Shown: in pieces, positions 1 to 6,928 of the stretch
How the letters are laid out: each line of letters opens with the position of its first letter
Numbering within the stretch: position 1 is the first letter of the stretch
DNA from: Dehalococcoidia bacterium
Lineage (GTDB): Bacteria; Chloroflexota; Dehalococcoidia; SM23-28-2
Direction of reading: 5' to 3'
Length of the DNA stretch: 12,016 nucleotides
NCBI GenBank assembly: GCA_022866185.1
Contig: JALHUG010000301.1
Coordinates: 1 to 12,016 of the forward strand
Made by a program: the position numbers and the translations under genes
Notes under the pieces: model-generated
What the model saw: only the letters and a program-made list of their open reading frames with translations
Told to the model about the DNA's origin: nothing
Database searches by the model: none

Positions 1-39
1 GCGCTGCCCCAGGTGATCAAAGAGCTGAGCGGCCGCTAG
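1..39 (+). CDS. C-terminal tail of an unidentified upstream gene (partial)
   Basis: Frame 1 is open from the window edge and closes with TAG at 37-39, one base before the recJ ATG at 41. The twelve residues read ALPQVIKELSGR. Such tight spacing is typical of an operon with coupled translation, so recJ is probably the second or later gene of its transcript. Twelve residues are too few to identify a family, and an open stretch this short could occur by chance. Confidence 0.35.
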   Translation, partial: ALPQVIKELSGR

Positions 40-40
40 G

Positions 41-1726
41 ATGAAACCCCGCAGGCGCTGGCTAGTCCACCCTCAAGCCTCGGCCCTCGTCGGCAGCCCT
101 TTCCCTCCCCTCATCCGCCACCTCCTCTACCATCGAGGCGTCCGCAGCGAGGATGAGGCCGCTCGCTTCCTTTTCCTGGAGCACCGCCCGGAATGCGACC
201 CCCATCTCCTGCCAGGCGTGGAGCGAGCGGTCGAACGGCTCTCGGCGGCCATCGCCGGCAGCGAATGCATCGCCGTCTTCGGCGACTTCGACGTGGATGG
301 CGTGACGGCGGCCGCCCTCCTGGCCGAAGCGCTGGCAGAGCTGGGAGCGAGGGTCATTACCTACATCCCCAATCGCTTCAGCGAAGGCTATGGGCTGAAC
401 GTGGACGCCATCACCAGCCTTCGCCAGCGGGGGGCCAGCCTGCTCCTGGCCGCCGACTGCGGCACCAGCTCAGTCCAAGAGGTGGAGCACGCCTGCCGCC
501 TGGGCATGGATGCCATCATCCTCGATCATCACGCCATCCCGCCAAAGCTGCCGCCGACCGTGGCCCTGGTCAACCCCAAGCTTCTGCCGGATGCAGGCCA
601 GGAAAGCCCCCTTGGTGATCTGGCATCGGTGGGGGTGGCCTACAAGGCAATGGCCGCCCTCTACCAGGCCATGGGGCGCGCCTGGCAACCGCAGCGCTTC
701 CTCGACCTGGTGGCCATCGGCACAGTGGCCGACGTGGCGCCGCTAGTGGGGGAGAACCGCTATCTGGTGAAGGAGGGCCTGGCAGCCATCGCCAGGGCGG
801 AGCGGCCGGGCCTGTGCGCCCTGATCGGGGTGGCAGGACTGCGGCCCGAGGGTGTGGACAGCGAGGCCATCGCCTACACCCTGGGCCCTCGCCTCAACGC
901 CGCCGGTCGCCTGGCCGACGCCAACCTGAGCCTTCGCCTCCTCCTGACCCAGGACGAGGGCGAGGCAGCCCAGGCCGCCCGTCAGCTCAACACCCTCAAC
1001 CAGGAGCGGCAGCGCCAGACCGAGCAGGCCCTCGCTACGGCCGCCGAGCTACTGACCGCCGAGGACGCCCAAGCGTCCCTCATCTTCGTTGGCCATCCGG
1101 ACATCTCCGAGGGCATTGTGGGACTGGTCGCCGGCAGGCTAGCGGACGAGCGCTACCGGCCCGTCATCGTCTACCAGCGGGGCGAAAGCGAGAGCAGGGG
1201 AAGCTGCCGCAGCATCCCCGAATTCAACATAGTGGCCGCCCTCGGCCGCCAGGCCCATCTGCTAGTACGCTACGGCGGCCATGCTCGCGCTGCTGGCTTC
1301 ACCGTGGCCAACGCCAACCTGCTCGCCCTCAAGGAGGGCCTGATGGGGCAGGCCGCCAGCGAGCTTGCGGAGGCAGAGCTTTCGCCGGCGCTGGCCATCG
1401 ACGCCGAGCTACCCCTCAGCCACCTGCGGGGTGAGGACATCCGCTGGCTTCAGCGCTTCCAACCCCACGGACAGGGCAACCCCGAGCCCACCTTCCTCAG
1501 CCGCGGCGTCTTTGTGGCGGAGGCGCGCCTGCTGGGCAACAACGGCCAGCACCTGCGCCTGAAGCTGAAGGATGGCCCTGTCACCTGGCCGGCCATCGCC
1601 TTCGACATGGGGGAACGGGCAGTGGAGGCTGGCCAACGAGTGGACGTGGTCTACTCTCTGGCCAGCGAGCGGCGGAGCGATGATGCCCTGGAGCTGCGCA
1701 TCAAAGACCTCGCCCCCAGCGGCTAG
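41..1726 (+). CDS. recJ: Single-stranded-DNA-specific exonuclease RecJ
   Basis: RecJ degrades single-stranded DNA 5' to 3' in recombinational repair, mismatch repair and restart of stalled forks, acting with RecQ-type helicases and SSB in the cytoplasm. The 561-residue protein is close to the usual bacterial length (E. coli about 577). All DHH-superfamily phosphoesterase motifs are visible in order: DFDVDG at about 82-87 (metal-binding aspartates), AADCG at 137-141, DHH at 162-164, and GTVADVAPLV at about 227-236. GPRLNAAGR at about 282-290 follows. The DHHA1 domain carries the GGHARAAGF signature at about 412-420, and the C-terminal OB-like region follows. The ATG lies one base after an upstream stop and the ribosome site is weak, which suggests translational coupling. 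Nothing essential is missing. The gene ends in TAG just ahead of repeat copy A. Confidence 0.96.
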   Translation: MKPRRRWLVHPQASALVGSPFPPLIRHLLYHRGVRSEDEAARFLFLEHRPECDPHLLPGVERAVERLSAAIAGSECIAVFGDFDVDGVTAAALLAEALAELGARVITYIPNRFSEGYGLNVDAITSLRQRGASLLLAADCGTSSVQEVEHACRLGMDAIILDHHAIPPKLPPTVALVNPKLLPDAGQESPLGDLASVGVAYKAMAALYQAMGRAWQPQRFLDLVAIGTVADVAPLVGENRYLVKEGLAAIARAERPGLCALIGVAGLRPEGVDSEAIAYTLGPRLNAAGRLADANLSLRLLLTQDEGEAAQAARQLNTLNQERQRQTEQALATAAELLTAEDAQASLIFVGHPDISEGIVGLVAGRLADERYRPVIVYQRGESESRGSCRSIPEFNIVAALGRQAHLLVRYGGHARAAGFTVANANLLALKEGLMGQAASELAEAELSPALAIDAELPLSHLRGEDIRWLQRFQPHGQGNPEPTFLSRGVFVAEARLLGNNGQHLRLKLKDGPVTWPAIAFDMGERAVEAGQRVDVVYSLASERRSDDALELRIKDLAPSG

Positions 1727-1734
1727 GACGTTTC

Positions 1735-1818
1735 CACACAACCCCAGCCTAAAGACTGGGGCATGGGGGAGGCAAATCCGATGCCCCCGCCTTCAGGCGG
1801 GGGTCGAGAACCAACCCA
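1735..1818 (+). repeat. Two-hairpin intergenic repeat, copy A
   Basis: The element starts 8 bases after the recJ stop. Its order is: CACACAAC; hairpin 1 (arms 1742-1747 and 1756-1761, CCCCAG/CTGGGG); CATG; a spacer; ATCCGATG (1776-1783); hairpin 2 (arms 1784-1791 and 1796-1803, CCCCCGCC/GGCGGGGG, loop TTCA); then TCGAGAA. The same order occurs inverted at 3991-4076 and, interrupted, at 11522-11685. A weaker match to copy C continues to about 1836. It may act as a 3' end structure for recJ, but no T-run follows either hairpin, so a classical terminator is not shown. Confidence 0.85.
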
Positions 1819-1852
1819 CCAAAAGCGAACCGGCCTGGCTATCATTCTGGCC

Positions 1853-1882
1853 TTGCCGCCCCCACACGCCTTGCGCTACAAT
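1853..1882 (+). promoter_or_regulatory. Candidate sigma70-type promoter for the EF-G-like gene
   Basis: TTGCCG at 1853-1858 and TACAAT at 1877-1882 are separated by 18 bases. TACAAT differs from the -10 consensus at one position. The predicted start of transcription lies about 25 bases before the ATG at 1915, and a GGGAG ribosome site at 1901-1905 leaves 9 bases to the start codon. Confidence 0.55.
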
Positions 1883-1914
1883 CGCCTCTGGACGCCAGAA
1901 GGGAGAACGCCTCA

Positions 1915-3966
1915 ATGAAGGAATACGCCACCGAGAACATCCGCAATGTAGCCCTCACTGGCCACGGCAGCACCGGCAAGACATCGCTCTCGGAGGCGAT
2001 ACTGTTCAGCGCCAAGGCCATCAACCGCCTGGGCCGTGTGGACGACGGCACCACCACCTCCGACTTCGACCCCGATGAGGTTCGCCGCAGTTCCAGCGTC
2101 AACCTGTCGGTCCTGCCCTTCGAGTGGCAGGGGGCCAAGGTCAACATCCTCGACACCCCCGGCTACGCCGACTTCGTGGGCGAGGTCAAGTGTGGCGTGC
2201 GCGCCGCCGACGCCGCCCTCATTGTGGTCTGCGCTGCCTCCGGCGTGCAGGTCGGCACTGAGTACGCCTGGGCCTACGCCGACGAGCAGAACCTCCCTCG
2301 TCTGGTGTTCATCAACCGCATGGACCGGGAGAACGCCGACTTCCACCAGACCCTGTCTCAGCTCCAAGGGATGTTCGGCCAGCAGTGCGTGGCCCTCCAG
2401 TTGCCGCTGGGTGCCCAAGCCGACTTCCGGGGCGTGGTCGACCTACTCACCATGAAGGCCTATGTGGGCGAGAAGGGCGAGACCCAGGAGGTGCCCAAGG
2501 AGCTCCTGGAGCAGGCGACCAGCCTGCGGGAGAAGCTGGTGGAAGCGGCCGCCGAGACCGACGATGCCCTCATCACCAAGTACCTGGAGGGCGAAGACCT
2601 CAGCGAGGAGGAGCTACGGCGGGGCCTGAGGATTGGGGTGACCCGCGGCTCCCTCGTTCCGGTGCTCACGGGCTCGGCCACCAAGAACATAGCGGTGACC
2701 CTGCTCATGGACGCCCTCTGCCACTGCCTCCCCTCGCCGTCGGACATGGCGGTCGCGGTACAGGAAGGCGAGCCCCTCCAGGCCGACGCCAAGGGCCCCC
2801 TGGTCGCCCTGGTGTTCAAGACTACGGCCGACCCCTACGTCGGTCGCCTCACTTACTTCCGCGTCTACTGCGGCACCCTCAAAGCCGATTCGCAGGCCTG
2901 GAACGCGAACAAGGGCAGCGCCGAGCGCATCGGGCCCCTGTACCTCATCCGAGGTAAGAGCCAGGAGCCGGTGAGCCAGGTGCTTGCCGGCGACATCGGC
3001 GCCGTGGCCAAGCTGGCCGAGACCAGCACCGGCGATACACTGACCACCCGCGAGAAGCCCATCATCCTGCCGGGCATCTCCTTCCCCGAGCCCGCCTTCA
3101 GCGGTGCCGTTCACCCCAAGAGCAAGGCCGACCTGGATAAGATGGGCAGCGCCCTCACTCGCATCGTCGAGGAGGACCCCACCCTTCGCGCCAGCCGCAA
3201 CCAGGACACCAACGAGACGATCCTGTCCGGCCTGGGCGATTCCCACGTGGAGGTGGCAGTAGAGAAGATACGCCGCAAGTTCGGCGTAGACCTGGAGATG
3301 ACTACGCCCAAGGTGCCCTATAAGGAGACCATCACCACCAACTCCTCCGCCGAGTACACCCACAAGAAGCAGACCGGCGGCCACGGCCAGTATGCCCGCG
3401 TGGCCATCGAGCTGACGCCCTTGCCCCGCAACAGCGGCTTCGAGTTCGCCAACCGCATCGTCGGCGGCGTTGTGCCCAGGCAGTACATATCGTCGGTGGA
3501 GAAGGGTGTGATGGAGGCCCTGCAGGAGGGAGTGCTGGCCCGCTATCCCCTGATTGACATGAAGGCGACCCTGTTCGACGGCAAGGAACATCCGGTGGAC
3601 TCCTCGGACATCGCCTTCAAGATCGCTGCCGCCGCTGCCCTCAAGAAAGGAGCCCAGGACGCCCACCCGGTGCTCCTGGAGCCCATAATGAACCTGCAGG
3701 TCGTGGTGCCCGAAGCCAATACCGGGGACGTTATCAGCGACCTCAACGGCAAGCGGGCCAAGGTGCTGGGGATGACGCCCCATGGCAGCTACACCATGAT
3801 CGAGGCCCAGGCACCCCTGGCCGAGGTACAGCACTATGCCGCCGACCTACGCTCGATGACCCAGGGTCGGGGCAGCTACTCCATGCAGTTCAGCCACTAC
3901 GAAGAGGTCCCCGCCCACGTCGCCCAGCGCATCATCGAGCAGGCCCAAAAGGAGCAGAAGGGCTAG
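1915..3966 (+). CDS. Elongation factor G-like translational GTPase (EF-G2 type)
   Basis: This 683-residue protein has the full EF-G layout: a GTPase domain (about 1-280), domain II (about 300-385), domain III, domain IV with the KKQTGGHGQYARV segment, and the C-terminal domain V. GTPase motifs are GHGSTGKTS (16-24), a switch I RRSSSVN segment (57-63), DTPGYADF (80-87), NRMD (134-137) and TGSATKN. Canonical EF-G has a catalytic histidine directly after DTPG; here it is tyrosine (Y83 or Y84, depending on numbering). The switch I threonine is replaced by serine. These features mark the paralogous EF-G2/EF-G-like class rather than the principal fusA of the str operon, and no ribosomal protein genes or tuf lie nearby. 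GTPase activity on the ribosome may therefore be reduced, and the cellular role is unknown. It is transcribed alone from the promoter just upstream. The ATG is supported by GGGAG at 1901-1905. Confidence 0.9.
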   Translation: MKEYATENIRNVALTGHGSTGKTSLSEAILFSAKAINRLGRVDDGTTTSDFDPDEVRRSSSVNLSVLPFEWQGAKVNILDTPGYADFVGEVKCGVRAADAALIVVCAASGVQVGTEYAWAYADEQNLPRLVFINRMDRENADFHQTLSQLQGMFGQQCVALQLPLGAQADFRGVVDLLTMKAYVGEKGETQEVPKELLEQATSLREKLVEAAAETDDALITKYLEGEDLSEEELRRGLRIGVTRGSLVPVLTGSATKNIAVTLLMDALCHCLPSPSDMAVAVQEGEPLQADAKGPLVALVFKTTADPYVGRLTYFRVYCGTLKADSQAWNANKGSAERIGPLYLIRGKSQEPVSQVLAGDIGAVAKLAETSTGDTLTTREKPIILPGISFPEPAFSGAVHPKSKADLDKMGSALTRIVEEDPTLRASRNQDTNETILSGLGDSHVEVAVEKIRRKFGVDLEMTTPKVPYKETITTNSSAEYTHKKQTGGHGQYARVAIELTPLPRNSGFEFANRIVGGVVPRQYISSVEKGVMEALQEGVLARYPLIDMKATLFDGKEHPVDSSDIAFKIAAAAALKKGAQDAHPVLLEPIMNLQVVVPEANTGDVISDLNGKRAKVLGMTPHGSYTMIEAQAPLAEVQHYAADLRSMTQGRGSYSMQFSHYEEVPAHVAQRIIEQAQKEQKG

Positions 3967-3990
3967 GGGGCGGAACCGCACCGCCGGCGG

Positions 3991-4076
3991 TGGCTTGATT
4001 CTCGACCCCCGCCTAAAGGCGGGGGCATCGGATCGACACCTCATGCCCCCCCGACCTGTCGGGGGGGTTGCGTGTG
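3991..4076 (-). repeat. Two-hairpin intergenic repeat, copy B (inverted)
   Basis: Read on the minus strand, this repeats the order of copy A: CACACGCAAC; hairpin 1 (4067-4046, runs of seven C and seven G with a GA/TC extension); CATG; a spacer; ATCCGATG; hairpin 2 (4025-4006, CCCCCGCC/GGCGGGGG, loop TTTA on this strand); and TCGAGAATCAAGCCA. Hairpin 2 and the flanking words match copy A almost exactly. Hairpin 1 has a different sequence but still pairs perfectly. It lies 76 bases past the end of the minus-strand gene at 4153-4485 and in the same orientation, between two converging genes, so it could serve as a 3' structure for either. Confidence 0.85.
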
Positions 4077-4152
4077 AACCCGAGAGCCCAGAGCCCACCA
4101 ATCATGAGCCAATTACCTAGCAAGTGCGCTGCCGCACCACCAGCGGATAGCG

Positions 4153-4485
4153 TCACGCGCTTTGGCGCGGGCCCAGCTCGCGGCAGGCCGTGAACGAGAC
4201 CAGGCGCAGGCAGTCGATTACCCGCTTCTGAGCGCCCAACTGGGCCGCCCTCTGCTGGAGGGCAGCCAGGGCGGACTTCAGGTCATCGCTCTCCACTTCG
4301 TAGATAGCCAGGTACTTCCCCTGCCCCGGGCCGGGGTTGCCCATCAGCTCATAGCGAGTGCAGCCCACGAAGTCCGGCGCCTCTAGGATGTCCGGCACGT
4401 GGGTGTTTTCATACCACTCATTGAACTCTTTCTCCCGCGCGGGGTCTGCGCAGTCGGTGAAGACGAGAACTACGGCCTTAGACAT
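4153..4485 (-). CDS. Small dimeric alpha/beta-barrel protein (EthD/DUF4286-like)
   Basis: The 110-residue protein begins with a beta strand (MSKAVVLVFT). It carries an EFNEWYENTHVPDIL segment (about 20-34), then a second strand (DFVGCTRYELM) and KYLAIYEVESDDL (about 57-69). This pattern, with the conserved Trp-Tyr and His, is typical of short ferredoxin-like dimeric-barrel proteins annotated as EthD-like or DUF4286. Several relatives are assumed to bind or convert small molecules, but no catalytic function can be assigned here. There is no signal peptide or membrane segment. The start is secure because TAAGGAGG (4498-4491) sits 5 bases from the ATG, the best ribosome site in the window. It follows tyrS after a repeat-filled gap of 142 bases, so it is either a weakly linked third gene of that transcript or has its own promoter. 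Confidence 0.72.
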   Translation of the reverse strand: MSKAVVLVFTDCADPAREKEFNEWYENTHVPDILEAPDFVGCTRYELMGNPGPGQGKYLAIYEVESDDLKSALAALQQRAAQLGAQKRVIDCLRLVSFTACRELGPRQSA

Positions 4486-4490
4486 TTCCC

Positions 4491-4498
4491 CCTCCTTA
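4491..4498 (-). promoter_or_regulatory. Strong ribosome binding site of the dimeric-barrel gene
   Basis: TAAGGAGG matches the anti-Shine-Dalgarno core fully and sits 5 bases before the ATG at 4485. It fixes the start and suggests efficient independent translation. Confidence 0.8.
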
Positions 4499-4521
4499 GA
4501 ATTCGAAAGCCTCCACGAGCG

Positions 4522-4577
4522 CCACCCTGAGCAAAGCGAAGGGCCCGGGTTCTTCGCTGCGCTCAGAACGACGGTGG
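4522..4577. repeat. Long imperfect inverted repeat (CTGAGC/GCTCAG type)
   Basis: The outer arms CCACC (4522-4526) and GGTGG (4573-4577) enclose inner arms 4527-4541 (CTGAGCAAAGCGAAG) and 4552-4566 (CTTCGCTGCGCTCAG). The inner arms pair at 13 of 15 positions, with a 10-base loop. The wording closely resembles a dispersed intergenic palindrome that I recall from many environmental bacterial genomes. It lies between tyrS and the next gene and codes for nothing evident. Confidence 0.75.
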
Positions 4578-4580
4578 ACA

Positions 4581-4622
4581 GGGCTTGCGCCGGAGGCGCA
4601 TCCGCCTTCGGCGGAGAAGCCC
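4581..4622. repeat. Perfect three-way-junction inverted repeat after tyrS
   Basis: Outer arms GGGCTT (4581-4586) and AAGCCC (4617-4622) enclose two adjacent hairpins. The first is GCGCC-GGA-GGCGC (4587-4599) and the second is TCCGCC-TTC-GGCGGA (4601-4615). Every arm pairs perfectly. The element begins 5 bases past the tyrS stop on the minus strand. It could work as a 3' end stabiliser or factor-dependent terminator; there is no T-run. Confidence 0.75.
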
Positions 4623-4627
4623 TGCAG

Positions 4628-5872
4628 CTACGTCTGCGATTGCTTATCGGCGTCCACGATGCGCAGGAAGCGGCGCTTGCCCACGCGGATGGTGGAGCCC
4701 GGCCTTATCACCACGCTCGTACCCTCCAGAGGAGCACCGTCTACCTCGATGGCTCCCTGCCGGATGAGGCGCCTGACTTCGCTGCGCGACAGCCCACAGT
4801 GCTCCACGATCAGCAGATCGATTGTGAATTCGGCCGAAGACTGGCCACGAAAGTCCAGCGGCACCTCTTGCGCCGACTCTTCCGGTAGCTCTCGCCGGCG
4901 GAACACCCGCGTGAACTCCGCCTCCGCTGCCTGGGCCGCCTCGGCGCTGTGGAACTGCTCGACTATCTCCCGCGCCAGGCGCATCTTCACCTCCATCGGA
5001 TTCACTGAGCGCGTCCGCAGGGCCTCCCCCATCTCCGCCAGTTCCTTGTCAGGCACATCCGTCACCAGCTCGTAGTAGTCCATCATCACGTCATCGGGCA
5101 GCGACATGACCTTGCCGTACATCTCCTGCGGCGGGTCCTCCAGGGCGATGTAGTTGCCCAGGCTCTTGCTCATCTTCACCTTGCCATCGGTGCCCACCAG
5201 CAGCGGCACCATGAAGCACTGCTGCGGCCGCTGGCCCACCATCTCCTGAAGGTCGCGGCCCACCAGCAGGTTGAACTTCTGGTCGGTGCCTCCGAACTCC
5301 ACATCGGCCTCGACGGCCACCGAATCGTACGCCTGGAGCAGAGGGTCGAGGAACTCGTGCAGGCCGATCGGCTTGTGAGCGGCGAACCGCTGGGAGTAGT
5401 CGTCCCGCTGGAGGATCTGGGCCACCGTGAAGCGAGCGGTCAGGCGCACCACTGTCTCCAGGTCGAACTTGTCGTACCACTCGCTCTGCCAGCGGACCTC
5501 GGTGCGCTCGCTGTCCACCACCATGAAGAACTGGCGCAGGTAGGTCTCGGCGTTGGCTTTGACCTCCTCGGCGGTGAGCATCGGGCGCGTCTGCGACTGG
5601 CCGCTGGGGTCGCCGATGCGGGCCGTCCAGTCGCCGACGACGACCACCACCTGGTGGCCAAGCTCCTGGAGCTGGCGCAGCTTGCGCAGGCCGACGGCGT
5701 GGCCCAGGGTGAGGTCGGGCGCGCTGGGGTCGAAGCCCATCTTCAGGCGAAGGCGGCGGCCCGAGCGCAGGGCCGCCACGAACTCGTCCTCAGGGATAGC
5801 CTCCACCACGGCGCGGCGGAGGATCCAGCGCAGCTCCTCGTCTTTGGGAACCCTGACAGCAGCCCTGCTCAT
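4628..5872 (-). CDS. tyrS: Tyrosine--tRNA ligase
   Basis: This enzyme charges tRNA-Tyr with tyrosine using ATP. The 414-residue protein is a class Ic synthetase of the TyrZ-like bacterial form. MGFDPSAPDLTLGH (about 45-58) holds the HIGH-equivalent motif, here TLGH instead of the usual HLGH. GDWTARIGDPSG (about 80-91) and QAYDSVAVEADVEFGGTDQKFN (in pieces over about 180-201) carry tyrosine-binding and fold signatures, and KMSKS is intact at about 233-237. A C-terminal S4 RNA-binding domain spans about 350-410. The ATG overlaps the ribF stop by four bases (ATGA, 5869-5872), which indicates translational coupling; the ribosome site is weak. No T-box leader is possible directly upstream because ribF occupies that position. 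The stop TAG is followed at once by two structured repeats. Confidence 0.96.
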   Translation of the reverse strand: MSRAAVRVPKDEELRWILRRAVVEAIPEDEFVAALRSGRRLRLKMGFDPSAPDLTLGHAVGLRKLRQLQELGHQVVVVVGDWTARIGDPSGQSQTRPMLTAEEVKANAETYLRQFFMVVDSERTEVRWQSEWYDKFDLETVVRLTARFTVAQILQRDDYSQRFAAHKPIGLHEFLDPLLQAYDSVAVEADVEFGGTDQKFNLLVGRDLQEMVGQRPQQCFMVPLLVGTDGKVKMSKSLGNYIALEDPPQEMYGKVMSLPDDVMMDYYELVTDVPDKELAEMGEALRTRSVNPMEVKMRLAREIVEQFHSAEAAQAAEAEFTRVFRRRELPEESAQEVPLDFRGQSSAEFTIDLLIVEHCGLSRSEVRRLIRQGAIEVDGAPLEGTSVVIRPGSTIRVGKRRFLRIVDADKQSQT

Positions 5873-6801
5873 GACAAGTAGGCCCTAGCGGCGGCGATGT
5901 CCTTTTCGATCTGCTCCCTGAGAGCGTCCACGTCGGGAAAACGCATCTCACCCCGCAGGCGGTGCAGGAGCTCGATGCGCAGCTCCTGGCCATGCAGCTC
6001 GCCCTCGAAGCCCAGGATGTGGGTTTCGACGGTCGGCTTGTCCTCGCCGAAGGTGGGGCGCAGGCCGATGTTGGTCACGGCAGGGTAGGCGCCATCGACC
6101 AGGTAGGCGCGGGTGACGTAGACGCCGAAGGCGGGCAAGGCCCGGTCGAGGCCGAAGGCGATGTTGGCGGTGGGGAAGCCCAGCGATCTGCCTCGCTCGG
6201 CGCCCTGAACGACGGGCCCTCGCAGCGAGAAGAGCCGGCCCAGCAGGCTGGCCACCGTCTCCATGTCGCCTCGGGCCAGGGCCAGGCGCACGGCGGATGA
6301 GCCCACCTTCTCGCCGCCGGCCGTCAGGAGGACCACCTCCTCCACGGCGAAGCCCATCTCCCGACCTATGACCGCGATGGTCCGCGCATCCCCTTCGCGG
6401 CCACGCCCCAGGGCGAAGTCGCCCCCCACCACCAGCAGCTTCATCCGCAGCTCATTCACCAGCAGCGACACGAACTCGCGGGCGGAGAGCTGAGCCAGCT
6501 CGGAGGTAAACGAGAGGATGGCCACGCTCTCCACTCCCAGCTCTCGCAGAAGCTCGATGCGCTCCTCCAGGCCGCAAAGGTAGGTGAGCGCGCTCTGAGG
6601 CTGAACCACCAAGCGGGGATGGGGATGAAAGGTAACCACCATGGTCGCCAGGCCCTCCCGGCGCCCTCGCTCCACCATCCGGCCGATGAGATAGCGATGG
6701 CCTCGATGCACGCCATCGAACACGCCGATGGCCACGGCGGTGTCGCAGCCCAGGGCCGCCCGGCTGAGCTCCCCTCGCGCCAGGATCGGGCTCTCACTCA
6801 C
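5869..6801 (-). CDS. ribF: Bifunctional riboflavin kinase / FAD synthetase RibF
   Basis: RibF phosphorylates riboflavin to FMN and then adenylylates FMN to FAD. The 310-residue protein has the usual two domains. The N-terminal nucleotidyltransferase domain carries GVFDGVHRGH (about 26-35), TFHPHP (about 57-62) and the KVGSSAVR segment (about 165-172). The C-terminal flavokinase domain carries GRSLGFPTAN (about 204-213), NIGLRPTF and ETHILGF. The start codon is GTG at 6801-6799, which leaves about 25 residues ahead of the first motif, normal for the family. A GAGGGGG stretch at 6820-6814 is a plausible but distant ribosome site. No FMN riboswitch is recognisable in the 127-base gap upstream. 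The gene lies just past the scpA terminator, so it needs its own promoter or read-through, and it is coupled to tyrS by a four-base overlap. Confidence 0.95.
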   Translation of the reverse strand: MSESPILARGELSRAALGCDTAVAIGVFDGVHRGHRYLIGRMVERGRREGLATMVVTFHPHPRLVVQPQSALTYLCGLEERIELLRELGVESVAILSFTSELAQLSAREFVSLLVNELRMKLLVVGGDFALGRGREGDARTIAVIGREMGFAVEEVVLLTAGGEKVGSSAVRLALARGDMETVASLLGRLFSLRGPVVQGAERGRSLGFPTANIAFGLDRALPAFGVYVTRAYLVDGAYPAVTNIGLRPTFGEDKPTVETHILGFEGELHGQELRIELLHRLRGEMRFPDVDALREQIEKDIAAARAYLS

Positions 6802-6851
6802 GAAGAATACGCGCCCCCTCTCGCCGTCCGAATCATCGCCTATTCTCTGCG

Positions 6852-6876
6852 AAAAAGGGAGGGCCGAAACCCTCCC
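6852..6876 (-). terminator. Intrinsic terminator after scpA
   Basis: On the minus strand a 7-bp perfect stem GGGAGGG/CCCTCCC (6876-6870 with 6863-6857) and a 6-base loop are followed directly by five T (6856-6852). It lies 52 bases past the scpA stop and marks the probable end of the aromatic-scpA transcript. Confidence 0.85.
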
Positions 6877-6928
6877 GCTTCCCGAAACCGACTTGACTCG
6901 GCGACACTACCACAGCCTCCCAGAAGGG

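Noticed and set aside
2614..3834. Long minus-strand open frame of about 400 codons opposite the EF-G-like gene
   Set aside because: It is fully antisense to a gene with complete motif support, its product is low-complexity (Gly/His/Leu/Val-rich) with no recognisable motif, and it is a usual by-product of high-GC coding sequence.
3979..3992. A 14-base perfect palindrome (CACCGCCGGCGGTG) after the EF-G-like gene
   Set aside because: It has no loop of useful size and no T-run. It is short and G+C-only at its core, so chance in high-GC DNA explains it. It is at best an accessory to repeat copy B.
6893..6898. TTGACT on the plus strand as a -35 element
   Set aside because: No acceptable -10 lies 16-18 bases downstream, and no plus-strand gene follows.
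6802..6928. FMN riboswitch ahead of ribF
   Set aside because: The gap is explained by an intrinsic terminator plus a short leader. I see none of the conserved RFN-element blocks, and most of the gap lies before the terminator.
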